Source: a virus. From it: 36,527 nt of DNA. A program made the position numbers and the translations under genes. The stretch lies in the IMG/VR virus record IMGVR_UViG_3300017967_000081, positions 1 to 36,527 of that record; one strand, written 5' to 3'. This document shows positions 27,901 to 33,012 of the stretch, piece after piece; position 1 is the first letter of the stretch, and every line of letters begins with the position of its first letter. Under the pieces are notes generated by a model that worked only from the letters and a program-made list of their open reading frames with translations, made no database searches and was not told the origin of the DNA.

Positions 27901-28370
27901 CAGAAATATACGATCAAAGCAGTGATAGTAATTTGCCATACAAAGACGAAACACTCACAACAATATTTACAGCAGACGGTACAACTAGTGTATATGAACT
28001 AGATTTCAATGTAGATGATTTTACATTTATTAAAAATTCTAGACCGCAAGACTTGTTTGAAGTGTTTGTTGCTGGTAAAAGACTAAGAAAAGACCCTGTA
28101 CAATCTTATAGATTTGAATATACAGATACAAACGGTGATATAATATCTCCAATTGCACAGGACAGCCCAGAAGGAGATATTACATTACCAGCAGAATTTA
28201 CAGTAGAAGGCAATATACTGACACTGGTAGATACTCCTATTGAAAATTCTAAAGTAATTATTATTAGAAAACAAGGAAAACGTTGGACAGACCCAGGAAC
28301 ACCACTAAGTAATGCTGATACAGACATTGGCAGATTCTTACGTGCCAAGCAAGTGGACTTACCGCGATAA
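12978..28370 (+). CDS. Giant multimodular virion structural protein (5130 residues), gp7-position
   Basis: One uninterrupted 15.4-kb frame following gp6, where T4 has gp7 (about 1032 residues); equivalence to gp7 is only positional. Shine-Dalgarno AAGGAAG at 12962-12968, no late element of its own. Modules by rough residue: 30-155 conserved N-terminal head (RYFRTETNKKFL, YYAWNPHIDWDKF); 195-280 cupredoxin-like; 998-1045 QGHDGSKFVAYNDFRDDL; 1078-1218 Trp/His-rich core with HTHPWEMLG (1134); CBM5/12-like modules near 1436, 1697 and 2844, plus one apparently split between 2222 and 2735; 2115-3145 seven FG-GAP-like propeller blades with insertions; 3528-3592 and 3895-3960 GxGYxxxPxVxI repeats; 3770-3853 VDWAFKTSFVKAKHNV; 4166-4260 and 4455-5090 further repeats. 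No signal peptide, membrane segment or lysozyme/peptidase motif was noticed. Likely a baseplate or tail appendage scaffold. Relatives seem to occur in marine T4-like phages, but function is unknown to me. Confidence 0.85.
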   Translation: MASNNDQNEFPVPAAGGSDTKRTSAQHLPRYFRTETNKKFLSSTLDQLIQPGVAEKLNGYFGRQTAKSFTAADNYVGDISTKRSDYQFEPATVIKDDLDNVLFYKDYNDFVNQLTSFGADTSDHSRFNSQEYYAWNPHIDWDKFTNFREYYWLPNGPQTIPVKGQTIDIVSTYTVELADNLDNNAYLFTPDGATQNPSLKLYRGITYRFEINTEGLPFTIRTKRTLDSAFDLDSGISAQNVELGVIELRLTSETPDVLYYVADNDINVAGLIKVANIEEASFIDVETEIVGKKTYTTSDGFALSNGMKVKFIGEVTPATYAEGEFYVDGVGDEIRLIAEADLNVASSFTDDLLIPFDGDGFDRSPFDEAIGYPAVKDYFVINRGSADGNLWSRYNRWFHRSVIEKAAEINGVPVDVDQSQRAKRPIIEFDAGIKLQNFGTKIKKDVDLVDTYTLDVFSDIEGSQGYNIDGIDITDGMRILFLADTDILVKGKIYQVNFITFADGTGRASNRQISLVEVDDSEPLENEVVLVKDGTDSKGLMYYYNGTEWKLCQTKTSVNQAPLFEMFDEAGNSFNDLTIFEASTFKGNKIFSYAVGAGQNDTELGFPITYRNIENVGDITFNFDLLKDSFNYQVGNDLFYKNTDIGYLRKYKTRTQFAYENGWKKSPKISEQVVIRQYVNDNTLTAYDIDVYENSASLTDLWYRVYLNNKLQVEGTDFTTSVSPNNLLQIIFVNDLAIDDVILFKTKSRAAKTEIGHYEISANLERNPLNNNLTQFTLGEVNDHVASIVESLDNFVGKFPGAGNLRDVGPVSIYGKRFLKHSSPFNLASYSLLDKDSNMLKSIRYARREYGKFKRLFLQTANDLGYEGPVKEHVDRILASINKDKISSMPFYFSDMFAIGASVRTDYEIYDEQQQFFALSQPFTLDEPSRRAVQIYINGLQLIHGKDYTFNSEGFAIITATKEIDDVVTIYEYESTNGTYVPPTPTKLGLYPAYEPVKYLDDTYLEPTEIIQGHDGSKFVAYNDFRDDLILELEKRIYNNIKVKYDPTIFDIESYVGGTFRDTTFTKEQIDNAMLPDFVQWLQLVDDDYTDNQFFQRTNSFTFNYASMTDPNGNALPGFWRGVYKQAFDTDRPHTHPWEMLGFKIKPTWWEEQYGPAPYTKDNIVMWEDLQNGVIRIPGQKFSINKKYKRPGLVNFIPVDESGNLLSPNDCGYAGNFVSSTIKDIFKYGDEAPVESAWRRSGEFPFALIASWLLNQPHKVFATGFDRIRQKKNLAGQIIYTETNNHIRLQDLVFPNTVEDTAQIFTAGLINYVAGYMAASVTRPYGTYKDHIVAITNQMGFKVGGFTEKNKFRLILDSRTPLNQGNVFVPDENYKIFLNTSSPVETLSYSGVLIERRTNGFKISGYDNTKPYFDYYKPIALENDPTINVGGITEKYVTWGPGQTYVKGQNIENAGAYYRAKNNFTSGASFDTDNVERMPSLPLIGGRDATFRRTFFTKITEKMPYGTVLKTVQEVVDFLLGYQKFLETKGFVFDYYDSDNAVVANWRTSCKEFLFWTTQNWAAGTVITLSPAAFQLKLQTEYSIVDNIFDNFYGYTLLKADGKKLVEEFTTLGRQNSNEFVLRPKTTADGIYSLKLPLVQKEHVVLLDNRTVFGDVIFDPEPGYRQERIKILGYRTTDWDGSLNIPGFVYDDAKVTDWESWKDYSIGDTVKYKEFYYTATNKIPGTETFESEDWNRLDEKPSPVLLPNFEYKTNQFADFYDLDSDNFDTEQQRLAQHLIGYQKRTYLENIINDDVSQYKFYQGFIADKGSKNALTKLFDALASDDKDSLEFYEEWAIKQGQYGASEGFDEVEFLLDEKQFRLAPQPIELVQRVQGDEKDLIYRIQPYQVYLKPENYDHKPFPSKYITNGYTKDSGYVNPEDVDFIVGTYDDILTINFADCRKDSYIWVGNDKQTWNVYRHIDTDLEVEAVTGGDTEFTVVLTTTPKFINPGDILGVFDLINTTVDPADSTYAAISTTSVALGGFYKVKNISLNRITFETSEPVEDVENCVGKITNLLKVRTDNLETLNSLTQIIADNKSKFWLDNDGNSKWKVVQNSSGFNLLQSFANSSTDTETNFATSIAVNNSNTLMAVGAPDDGSGKVYVYRRGSNNANWQLSQVLEADDDIADELQRFGASVGMSPDGKYLIVGSPDASNVKTNYKSTYSEYGPDGDEITPTNYVANDIVRYENALWRSTTTIQPRVDSIEFTSFDSVEQIINSIGNTAEDSEEIPVILAGNYPIPNIDADHILIRAPLDMYDGSAPNDTLVLEWNTLTIANQNQESFVAREPFDGAYPNISEFFLSDNHTIQNKVDAVLYVNVFTTKPVFGDRVETADAFGFVDYVYENEGQLVLYLRDVNGIFDLNDSLFLANGEFVGEYDRVAPNEEVDSSEAFGGYWRINLNSPVSLTTNLTDSGRGLIYKDVVSDSTVSDRYYYNILDYDTDLTSSENTLNSYFRILSFQGFPGPGGSVDPVLSQKYVIRAPKVLTDTLSPGSTFDFYMPQLTRFSDGSKNDPTLVNLSYEVINKTLTVDELWDGYIFFEFTKFDTDGDPFEPRVGQTVRDVTTGAEAVVEYYQRDGLNVTLFVSGVTGNWSQGDDYGDNAEIEFLGDATDPDPIYQVNRVMGQTQYRSLGLDAAGIGKLIVVDAGVAITNPDFDAGETDRLVDVEYWFFNENTVAGIAREANIPSVDNNDWEEIFSLITSSTGEPSGKTKEGMYSVYATGKSTTFSKVNSYTIPERDDNLRLGYEVQATKYNDLYRGFISAGGSERDTSEVFPGRIYFIKSGTDTDGTVWNWDYAKDKKFKGEFSTLVNYYLDDIVYNDGLVYQADTNIAAGTGFVLSDWNLIEDPLDYLGYVPNDTSLIPSFGEVDISSILDQGSLYHIGSIFDTSDNGEVLITSALYENDKPNLVVVYRSYNGNYQRSQQIAAPSNTIGFGKDIAISNDGMLIAISAPYDDDVRNDQGKVFIYKQVNGIFELTQTLNSRQNEKQEFFGHQVQFDGTTLVVSARSADGELSTTFDGNETVLDAGFTQFKKVFVDSGVVYLYERINDTLVYGQTLDFDDSSTKNFGDYILAKDNHIYVGMPGLYTTESNQGTLIDYRKVQGTNIYNELRVPKDTVDVSKIKRMFLYDTKKQELLTYLDYIDPIQGKIAGPAEQELRYKTYYDPAVFSTGPENLKVDTYRNWGEEQIGQLWWDLTNAKFLNPYQGNIIFSTNNWNKLFVGNSIDVYEWVESDVLPSEWDEIADTEEGIAEGISGQSRYGDSAYVEKRRYDSISQSFTNKYYFWVKGKVTVPDIESRSMSSALVAKLIEDPASQGYKFVNLISENSFVIYNCDNLIKGDDVALSIQYWTIDDQNINIHNQYQILTEGLESSVPSRDIERKWFDSLIGKDDAGRPVPAEDLSPKEKYGILNKPRQGWFVNNAEALKQVITRVNRVLKENLIIDDKDITALQKAAPAPVASTRIYDTAVDSLADLEFVGVAKAEQAVITPVITDGKITRVTIDSPGRGYLVVPTITIEGQGSGAEIELEINSVGAVVNATVVNQGNNYTSNTRITIRRFAVLVNSDETIQGKWALYERISETRQWSRIESQAYDVSLYWDYIDWYDTGYSEFTEVNYLIDNSYELLSLDDTTGDIVKIKTIGTGGWLLLEKIDDADNIDYTVNYKTIGRENGTIQFKNTLYDTTANAVGFDTVSYDIKFFDSQPTTEMRIILEAIRDDLLVDELAIEYNALFFSSLRYVLSEQNYVDWAFKTSFVKAKHNVGTLREDITFNNDNLPSYEEYLNEVKPYKTKLREYLSSYEGLDNSSSVITDFDLPPAYSNRYGKIIPQSVKVVDGTLIGENTDLQTYPNKNWLDNFGYGIASIDVADGGKGYTFPPVIEITGGGGSGAEAIAFLGNEGKISYVKIVKPGSGYLSQPTVTINGSLAEDGEPATLSAKLGDGLVRSMNTSIKFDRITGVFEITKLLETESFAGTGNKYVYNLRYPMELNISNIEVFVNNNLALRSEFTYSNQKDTSKGYDRYYGQIVFTTPPIDGASIVINYKKPVELLHAADRVNLFYNPTTGQFGNDLGQVMDGIDYGGVEVKSFEFGGPAGWDSQDWYSDSWDTYDVSYEDLLFQTKRVDITLPSNVIVSENTTVVQENTTASGRVVADSSGNVVTVESPFNQEFDTVNNLRKYVTLKVPPTDLPISTGTVLVQEGTNAQGRAIQNNLGTQVIVETDITSQFSASEDFTYYTDSTDIGGSNPIIPTDITDYLKLDEALETGLQYNVYKVAYDIDGKELKNVRIDDPNYGTGDPVTNANAVMQSITGDGTSLILPFDSWGVSTSANDEIIIRKSTSDGSFIADPESYDTQYQGGNLAYTSATGLNAEDINVDGDGFVTPTTSKGPEEVIPGQLLDTVDITVYERPVAGGSKIYSRNYVGDGVTTTFKIDQRPQTQSQIIVKLDTSIKNVDEDFTVDYDNETVVFDTAPTAGQRVSIINIEIGGSDILDVQSFESDGSTNTIVTDVRYSENVNFIVSSNGIEIPSVIRESTEEDGIAGNILLDMSEPVKVGDFVSYALYKGQSITDQNFSQVTIDTFDGDGSTVAFELSKAPFSQEPSAYYTIVRINDYILNAGYTKRFTVTSNNQYILDIWQTPVGTLNNQDVEVYLNGRKLTFNDEWTFIGGAAFEPDLPPDEQKGSIIQISPGVSTAGDDLRIYVISDGEYRFGYYETADDSSNSFVSTPGTVYLDQVAEEGDVITVYQFSNNAPLEMERLSYDIVERTKLTQSTEAWYKLRQLRNGLIGLASPATDSKYVWVIKNNALLTPDSDYTVLDNKRYIRLVETLEEDDTIEVIHFAAAPYQNKFGWRQFKDMINRTHYKRLDGEKNYVLKEDLNWYDRTIVLNDAAVDLPAPPPGTRTPGIIWINGERIEYYIKSGNELKQLRRGTLGTGVSSIHVAGTEIYDQSSDSNLPYKDETLTTIFTADGTTSVYELDFNVDDFTFIKNSRPQDLFEVFVAGKRLRKDPVQSYRFEYTDTNGDIISPIAQDSPEGDITLPAEFTVEGNILTLVDTPIENSKVIIIRKQGKRWTDPGTPLSNADTDIGRFLRAKQVDLPR
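13560..13810 (+). other. Cupredoxin-like module in the giant protein
   Basis: Residues about 195-278: LKLYRGITYRFEIN, then GLPFTIRT and LYYVADNDINVAGLIKV. The order resembles the LxRGxTYxFxxN...GHPFxI...YYxCxxHxxMxGxIxV pattern of cupredoxin-like domains. The usual Cys and His/Met ligand positions appear to be Val, Asn and Asn/Val here, so copper binding is unlikely. Fold call is by pattern only. Confidence 0.4.
17283..17430 (+). other. CBM5/12-like module 1 in the giant protein
   Basis: Residues about 1436-1485 follow the pattern WxxGQxYxxGxxIxxxGxYYxAxxxFTSGxxF. This resembles the short aromatic-rich carbohydrate-binding modules (CBM5/12, chitin-binding type 3) often embedded in phage fibres. 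It is less regular than the copies at 1697 and 2844. Confidence 0.35.
18066..18195 (+). other. CBM5/12-like module 2 in the giant protein
   Basis: Residues 1697-1740: DWESWKDYSIGDTVKYKEFY, then a YTATN strand and a loop ending SEDWNRL. The spacing W-x3-DYSIGDxVxYxxxxYxA-x(16)-W is the standard layout of CBM5/12-type modules, including the GDxV turn and the final Trp. Confidence 0.5.
19641..21182 (+). other. Apparently split CBM5/12-like module with about 480-residue insert
   Basis: The first half is at residues 2222-2238 (NDIVRYENALWRSTTTI), the second at 2722-2735 (ANIPSVDNNDWEEI). Joined, the halves give the same spacing from the GDxV-like turn to the final Trp as the intact copies at 1697 and 2844. 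The material between (about 2239-2721) includes two segments with a GDxV...GxVxxY...LYLRDVxGxF-type pattern (about 2365-2420 and 2590-2650). Splitting is inferred, not proven. Confidence 0.4.
21507..21635 (+). other. CBM5/12-like module 3 in the giant protein
   Basis: Residues 2844-2887: EFSTLVNYYLDDIVYNDGLV, then YQADTNIAAG and a closing SDWNLIED. Same layout as the module at 1697. It sits between propeller blades C and D. Confidence 0.5.
23560..24860 (+). repeat. Two GxGYxxxPxVxI repeat modules in the giant protein
   Basis: Copy 1 (residues about 3528-3592): SPGRGYLVVPTITIEGQGSG, then a second GNNYTSNTRITI strand. Copy 2 (about 3895-3960): GKGYTFPPVIEITGGGGSGA, then GSGYLSQPTVTING. Each copy has two GYxxxPxVxI strands separated by a Gly/Ala-rich turn. 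Such modules recur in phage tail proteins and adhesins. They flank the conserved segment at 3770-3853. Confidence 0.55.
25474..25760 (+). repeat. Tandem VxExTxAxGR modules in the giant protein
   Basis: Copy 1 at residues about 4166-4205 (ENTTVVQENTTASGRVV, then GNVVTVES) and copy 2 at about 4225-4260 (GTVLVQEGTNAQGRAI, then GTQVIVETD) are internal duplicates of about 40 residues with moderate identity. DNA-level identity is low, so this is not a recent duplication. Confidence 0.55.
26341..28100 (+). repeat. GDGSTxxF beta-modules at the C-terminus of the giant protein
   Basis: At least four units start with a [FY]xxDGxTxxF motif: residues 4455 (YVGDGVTTTFKI), 4528 (FESDGSTNTIV), 4612 (FDGDGSTVAFEL) and 4996 (FTADGTTSVYEL). 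Each is followed by a strand naming a 'chain position' such as VYLNGRKL or VFVAGKRL, and usually by an IxFxxAPxxGxxVxI-type strand. This is the layout of the beta-domains found in T7-type tail-fibre N-termini and many marine phage fibres. Conserved PGIIWINGERIEYY precedes the last unit. Confidence 0.55.
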
Positions 28371-28373
28371 ATA
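28366..28373 (+). promoter_or_regulatory. Late promoter element GATAAATA, overlapping the giant-gene stop codon
   Basis: GATAAATA (seven of eight to TATAAATA). The TAA stop of the giant gene (28368-28370) lies inside the element. It ends 20 nt before the ATG at 28394, with AGGA as ribosome site between. Confidence 0.7.
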
Positions 28374-28393
28374 CATTGACAGGATAAACAAAA

Positions 28394-29008
28394 ATGGCAG
28401 ATAATTTTAACGAAATGAACGGTGTGTTGCTACAAGGTCATATTAAGATACATGATCCAGCCTCTGGTGAAGTACTTATTGACAAAAGAAACGCTATTCA
28501 TTATGAAAATATGAGTATAAGTTTAGCTGAAAGTTTAGCAAACGCTGGACAAGGTTGGATTTACGAAATGAGTTTTGGAAATGGTGGAACTTCAGTAGAT
28601 CCTACAGGTATTATTACATACTTAACACCAAACAGCACTGGTACAAACGCCAGTTTATACAACCAAACATTTACAAAAGTTGTTGATGACAGAAGTGTTA
28701 ATAACTTAGATCCTGTAAGAAACAAAATAGAAACACGCCATGTTAGTGGAACAAATTATACAGATATACTTGTAACATGTTTGCTAGACTACGGTGAGCC
28801 AAGCGGGCAAGATGCGTTTGATACTGCCACAGATTCAGATAGCCTTTATGTTTTTGACGAGCTTGGACTTAAAGCATATAGTCCTTCCGGAGATGGTAGA
28901 TTGCTAACACACGTAATTTTCCACCCTGTACAGAAATCGTTAAACAGATTAATCCAAATTGATTACACTGTTAGGGTACAGAGTTTAACAGGTTTCAATG
29001 AGGGGTAA
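28394..29008 (+). CDS. Conserved virion structural protein, baseplate/fibre junction
   Basis: A 204-residue protein with no enzymatic motif. Recognisable blocks: GVLLQGHIKIHDPASGEVLI (residues 10-29), NAIHYENMSISLAESLAN, SFGNGGTSVDPTGIITYLTP, and a C-terminal LNRLIQIDYTVRVQSL strand pair. I associate this pattern with small structural proteins preceding tail-fibre genes in marine T4-like phages, but I cannot name a T4 counterpart. It starts the post-giant transcription unit behind its own late element and lies 4 nt before the first fibre gene, so a role linking fibres to the baseplate is plausible. That role is inference. Confidence 0.6.
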   Translation: MADNFNEMNGVLLQGHIKIHDPASGEVLIDKRNAIHYENMSISLAESLANAGQGWIYEMSFGNGGTSVDPTGIITYLTPNSTGTNASLYNQTFTKVVDDRSVNNLDPVRNKIETRHVSGTNYTDILVTCLLDYGEPSGQDAFDTATDSDSLYVFDELGLKAYSPSGDGRLLTHVIFHPVQKSLNRLIQIDYTVRVQSLTGFNEG

Positions 29009-29012
29009 TTAG

Positions 29013-31049
29013 ATGGCATACACGATTGCATACACAGACGAAGCCAACAAAGGTACTATTAGAATAGAAGACGGTGTTATTAATACCGAAACAAGTCTTA
29101 AAATTCCAGGTAGAAATACGACTGCTTATGGTAGTGCTATCGCTGAAAATTTTTTACATCTATTAGAAAGTTTTGCAAATAATATTGAACCAGAAAGACC
29201 TGTAGAAGGACAACTATGGTATGATACTTCTTTAGGTAACGAACAACTTAAAGTTTATGACGGAACAAATTGGGTAGCAGCAAGTGGTGTTAAACGTGCT
29301 GCATCGTCTCCAGAAGCTGCAGAAAGCCAAATTGGCGAACTTTGGGTTGATACAGATAACCAGCAATTATATTTGTTTTCGGGTTCAGGTTGGGTACTAG
29401 TAGGACCTACATTTAGTGATGGTTTATCTACAGGTGCTCTACCACAACAAGTAACAGGTATTGACAATAATACATATACTATTATACTTGTAGAAGTAGC
29501 AGCACAGCCTGTAGCAATAATTTCCTCAGATGCATTTACCCCTAAAACAGTTATTCCTGGATTTACAACAATTAGTCCTGGTGTAAATCTAAGTAATAGA
29601 AATATTACTGGTGCCGGCGTTCCTAAATATTATGGTACTTCTGAAAAAGCGGAAAGTCTTATTGTTGCCGGCCAAAATGTAGCAGCCGGAAACTTCTTAA
29701 GAGGTGATGTTACAAGTACAACAACCTTTCCGTTAAACGTACAAAACAACCAAGGTATTAACTATGGAGTTAATGCAGAATTAAACGTAGGTGTTGAAGG
29801 CAGCGCAGGTATCATACAACACCAAATTGAAGGTTCTAATATAGACATACGTGTTAGAAATAATGGTATTACTGAAACTGTATTGCGTGTTGATTCTAAT
29901 CTAAGATTAGGTATTAACAATGTTGCTCCTGACGAAGCACTTGATGTTACAGGAAACATTAAAACTAGCGGTGCTGCTTATATCAACGCAACTACACAAT
30001 CTGACACAATAGGTACAGGTGCTCTTGTAGTAAAAGGCGGTGTCGGTATTGCAAAAAATCTTAATGTTGCAGGCGATGTAGATTTTGACGGTTTAGTAAC
30101 AACACAAAATCTTGTACCAGATTCAAGTAACACTCGTAACTTAGGCAATATTAGTTTAAAATGGAAAAATGTTTATGCCACTACATTTACAGGAAATTTA
30201 GTTGGTAATGTTAGCGGTACAGTATCTGGACGTTCTGGATCAGCTGATAAATTAACATCAGCAACAACATTTAGAATTAGTGGTGACATTACAGCACCAG
30301 ACTTTGTATTTGACGGACAAACAGGTGGAAGTACAAAGATTTTTGATACAACTATATCTAATGAACTTATTGCTGGCAAAACTCCTGTGACTAACTCATT
30401 AGTTGATGACGAAATTATAATAAACAGAGTTACAGGTGCAACAGGACTTTACAAAATTTCAAGAGGTAATTTGCTAGGTGCAGTTCCAACTAACCCGCCA
30501 GGAGTTATTTTAGCATTTGGTGGAACTAGTGCGCCAAATGGTTGGCTTTTATGTGATGGTAAAGAATATAGAATTGCAGATTACCCACAACTATTTGAAG
30601 CTATAGAATACAACTTTAAAGCACGTTCAGAAATATCTACTGTAGGATATTTTGCTGTTCCTGATTTGCGTGGTAGGGTAACTATGGGCCTTGACAACAT
30701 GGGCGGCGATAGTGCAAACGTTGTAACAGCATCTTCAGCAGATCAGCTAGGAACATCAGATGGTGCTGAAACAGTTACAATTCTTACAGAGAACTTACCG
30801 GAACACAAACATAACTTGCGCGGTGACCCAAGTTTAGACCAATTTTATGCTATTAGAGATGTTACAGGAACACCAACAGACGACGGTGTATTTACTTTTG
30901 ATGCACCAACAGCAACGTCAGCAGGACAAGGTTTAACAAACAGTGGTGGCGTCTTATTATCAGACGGCCAAACATTAGGCAATGCACTTAATATTATGTC
31001 ACCGCACTTGGCCATAAACTATATCATCTACACAGGTAGGACAGTATAA
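29013..31049 (+). CDS. Tail fibre protein 1 with phage tail-collar domain
   Basis: A 678-residue fibre. Residues 1-220 form an N-terminal domain shared with the next two genes, including two tandem GQLWYDTxxxxLKVYDGxxW-type repeats. The shaft (about 220-490) has beta-repeat strings such as GNLVGNVSGTVSGR and TGALVVKGGVGIAKNLNV. Residues about 496-678 are a tail-collar domain as in T4 gp12: PGVILAFGGTSAPNGWLLCD, DLRGRVTMGLDNMGG, LPEHKHN (HxH around 599, the type of site that binds metal in gp12) and a terminal NYIIYTGR strand. GAGGGG is its ribosome site. The stop overlaps the next ATG (TAATG). Probably a host-recognition or short-tail-fibre-type protein. Confidence 0.85.
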   Translation: MAYTIAYTDEANKGTIRIEDGVINTETSLKIPGRNTTAYGSAIAENFLHLLESFANNIEPERPVEGQLWYDTSLGNEQLKVYDGTNWVAASGVKRAASSPEAAESQIGELWVDTDNQQLYLFSGSGWVLVGPTFSDGLSTGALPQQVTGIDNNTYTIILVEVAAQPVAIISSDAFTPKTVIPGFTTISPGVNLSNRNITGAGVPKYYGTSEKAESLIVAGQNVAAGNFLRGDVTSTTTFPLNVQNNQGINYGVNAELNVGVEGSAGIIQHQIEGSNIDIRVRNNGITETVLRVDSNLRLGINNVAPDEALDVTGNIKTSGAAYINATTQSDTIGTGALVVKGGVGIAKNLNVAGDVDFDGLVTTQNLVPDSSNTRNLGNISLKWKNVYATTFTGNLVGNVSGTVSGRSGSADKLTSATTFRISGDITAPDFVFDGQTGGSTKIFDTTISNELIAGKTPVTNSLVDDEIIINRVTGATGLYKISRGNLLGAVPTNPPGVILAFGGTSAPNGWLLCDGKEYRIADYPQLFEAIEYNFKARSEISTVGYFAVPDLRGRVTMGLDNMGGDSANVVTASSADQLGTSDGAETVTILTENLPEHKHNLRGDPSLDQFYAIRDVTGTPTDDGVFTFDAPTATSAGQGLTNSGGVLLSDGQTLGNALNIMSPHLAINYIIYTGRTV

Positions 31050-32974
31050 TGAGTTATAGATTAAACAAAACTAATGGAGATTTACTTGTAGATCTAGTTG
31101 ATGGTCAAATAGATGTAACATCAACCGACCTAACACTTGTAGGTAGAAACTATAAAGGGTTTGGCGAATATATAAATGAAAACTTTATTGGACTTTTAGA
31201 AAACTTTGCAAGTACATCTGCACCAGGTAATCCTATTACTGGACAGTTATGGTTTGATACATCAGAACTAAGACTAAAACTTTACGATGGTACTACATTT
31301 AAGGCTGCTGGAGGTCCGATTGTTTCTGCACAACAACCTAATATGGTAGCAGGCGATTTGTGGATTGACAATGAAAACAACCAGCTTTGGATGTTTGATG
31401 GAACGGATTTAGTTTTAGTTGGTCCTGAATATACAGCAGGACAACGCAAAACAGGTTTTGAAACACAGACAGTTATTGACACTGTAAGTGCAGAAAAAAA
31501 TCTTCTAAAGGTTTATATTTCAGGAGTGTTAGTTGGTGTATTTGCAGATAGCACATTTAGGGTAGATGCTAATAGAGCTATTCCGGGTTATCCTGCAGAT
31601 CCAAATGACACAGCAAGTCCAAAACGTCAGCTTTTTGAAAAAGGATTTAATCCTGTAAGTGCAGACTTTTGGTATAGAGGCACATCAGACGCAACTAAAG
31701 CTCTTGTAAATGATGCAGGAGAGTCATTTACAGAAGCAGACTTTATGCGTACAACAGGCGCATTAACAGAAACTACAGCAGCAATTAAGATTAAAAATAA
31801 TGCAGGACTATCAGTTGGCGTCGGCGACACAGAATATGCAATTTTAAAAGTTGATGGAGTAACATTTCAAACTATTTTAGAAACACAAAAAGATGATGCA
31901 GACTTAAATTTTAAAGTTAAAGTTGGTAACGTTTCTGTTTCTAGTATCTATATTGATAGTACAGATGCTCGTGTTGGTATTTGGAATAGTTCTCCTAGTG
32001 TAGAACTTGATGTAACTGGAAGCGGTAAATTTAGTGGCAACTTAGAAGTTGATGGAAACTTACTTGTATCAGGAGATACAACCTATCTAAATGTTGCTAC
32101 TTTAAGAGTAGAAGATAAAAATATACAACTAGGAACAGATGAAAATGGAGATCCTGCAGGCAATGATGCAGTAGCAGATTCAGGCGGCATTACATTAAGA
32201 TCAACTGACGGCGACAAAACGTTTGAATGGATAGATGCTACTCAAAGCTGGACATCTAATCAAGATATAGATCTTATAACAACACCTGAAAATGCCACAC
32301 CGGCATTAAAGATTGATGGTGCAGAAATATTAACAGAAACAACATTATCTAGTTCTGTCGATAATGCATTAGGATTAGCTAGAATAGGCACATTACAATA
32401 TTTAGATGTAGATAATACCAATATCAACGGCACAACTATTACTACTACTTCTACAGGATTAAACATTGTCAGTGCTAGTGATATTGCAGTTAATAGTCAA
32501 AAAATTACTGGAGTTGCAGATCCTACTGATGCACAAGACGTTGCAACAAAAACTTATGTAGATACAGCAATAGTTGATGAGAATATTGGTTTTGGATTAG
32601 ATATTACAGGCCTTACAACACCTTTTGCTGTAGGAGTTAATGACGGTCCTTACACTGATGTTGCAGCAATTTTAAACAGTATGTATCCTGCAAATACTAA
32701 AGTAGGCGCAAGAGCAATTATACACTGTACTTCATATACAGGTATTACAGTTAATATTAGCCAAGCAGACTTACAGACAGCAATTACTGATAACAACACA
32801 TATATTGCTGTTGATAAAGACGGTGTGTTTAGTACTGAGTCAGTAGTACAAGACGTAGCAATTAGTGCAGCAGGTGTATCTGGTGCAGCGTCTCTTTCAC
32901 CAGATAGATACACAATGATTTTTGATTCAGATGGTATTAGTTGGAATCATGTCAGCACAAGCAATTATCCGTAA
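31049..32974 (+). CDS. Tail fibre protein 2 (paralogous N-terminus)
   Basis: A 641-residue protein. The N-terminal domain (1-220) aligns with fibres 1 and 3: LVGRNYKGFGEYINENFIGL, GQLWFDTSELRLKLYDG, GDLWIDNENNQLWMFDG and LVLVGPEY. The shaft includes GNLEVDGNLLVSGDTTYLNV and VEDKNIQLGTDENGDP (about 353), a repeat common in T4-like phage fibres. At about 489 VADPTDAQDVATKTYVDTA is the standard phage-fibre coiled motif. The tip (about 510-641) is small and unlike the other two fibres; I do not recognise it. Coupled to fibre 1 by a one-base overlap. Confidence 0.8.
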   Translation: MSYRLNKTNGDLLVDLVDGQIDVTSTDLTLVGRNYKGFGEYINENFIGLLENFASTSAPGNPITGQLWFDTSELRLKLYDGTTFKAAGGPIVSAQQPNMVAGDLWIDNENNQLWMFDGTDLVLVGPEYTAGQRKTGFETQTVIDTVSAEKNLLKVYISGVLVGVFADSTFRVDANRAIPGYPADPNDTASPKRQLFEKGFNPVSADFWYRGTSDATKALVNDAGESFTEADFMRTTGALTETTAAIKIKNNAGLSVGVGDTEYAILKVDGVTFQTILETQKDDADLNFKVKVGNVSVSSIYIDSTDARVGIWNSSPSVELDVTGSGKFSGNLEVDGNLLVSGDTTYLNVATLRVEDKNIQLGTDENGDPAGNDAVADSGGITLRSTDGDKTFEWIDATQSWTSNQDIDLITTPENATPALKIDGAEILTETTLSSSVDNALGLARIGTLQYLDVDNTNINGTTITTTSTGLNIVSASDIAVNSQKITGVADPTDAQDVATKTYVDTAIVDENIGFGLDITGLTTPFAVGVNDGPYTDVAAILNSMYPANTKVGARAIIHCTSYTGITVNISQADLQTAITDNNTYIAVDKDGVFSTESVVQDVAISAAGVSGAASLSPDRYTMIFDSDGISWNHVSTSNYP

Positions 32975-32978
32975 AGCT

Positions 32979-32986
32979 GATAAATA
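32979..32986 (+). promoter_or_regulatory. Late promoter element GATAAATA, upstream of fibre 3
   Basis: GATAAATA lies 4 nt after the fibre 2 stop and 26 nt before the ATG at 33013, followed by a TTAGGGG ribosome site (32998-33004). Identical in its eight bases to the element at 28366. Confidence 0.7.
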
Positions 32987-33012
32987 CTACTAGTACGTTA
33001 GGGGTTACTTAA

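Noticed and set aside
28375-28380. TTGACA before the 28394 gene as a sigma70 -35 box
   Set aside because: No acceptable -10 at 16-18 bp downstream; the nearest candidate lies inside the coding region.
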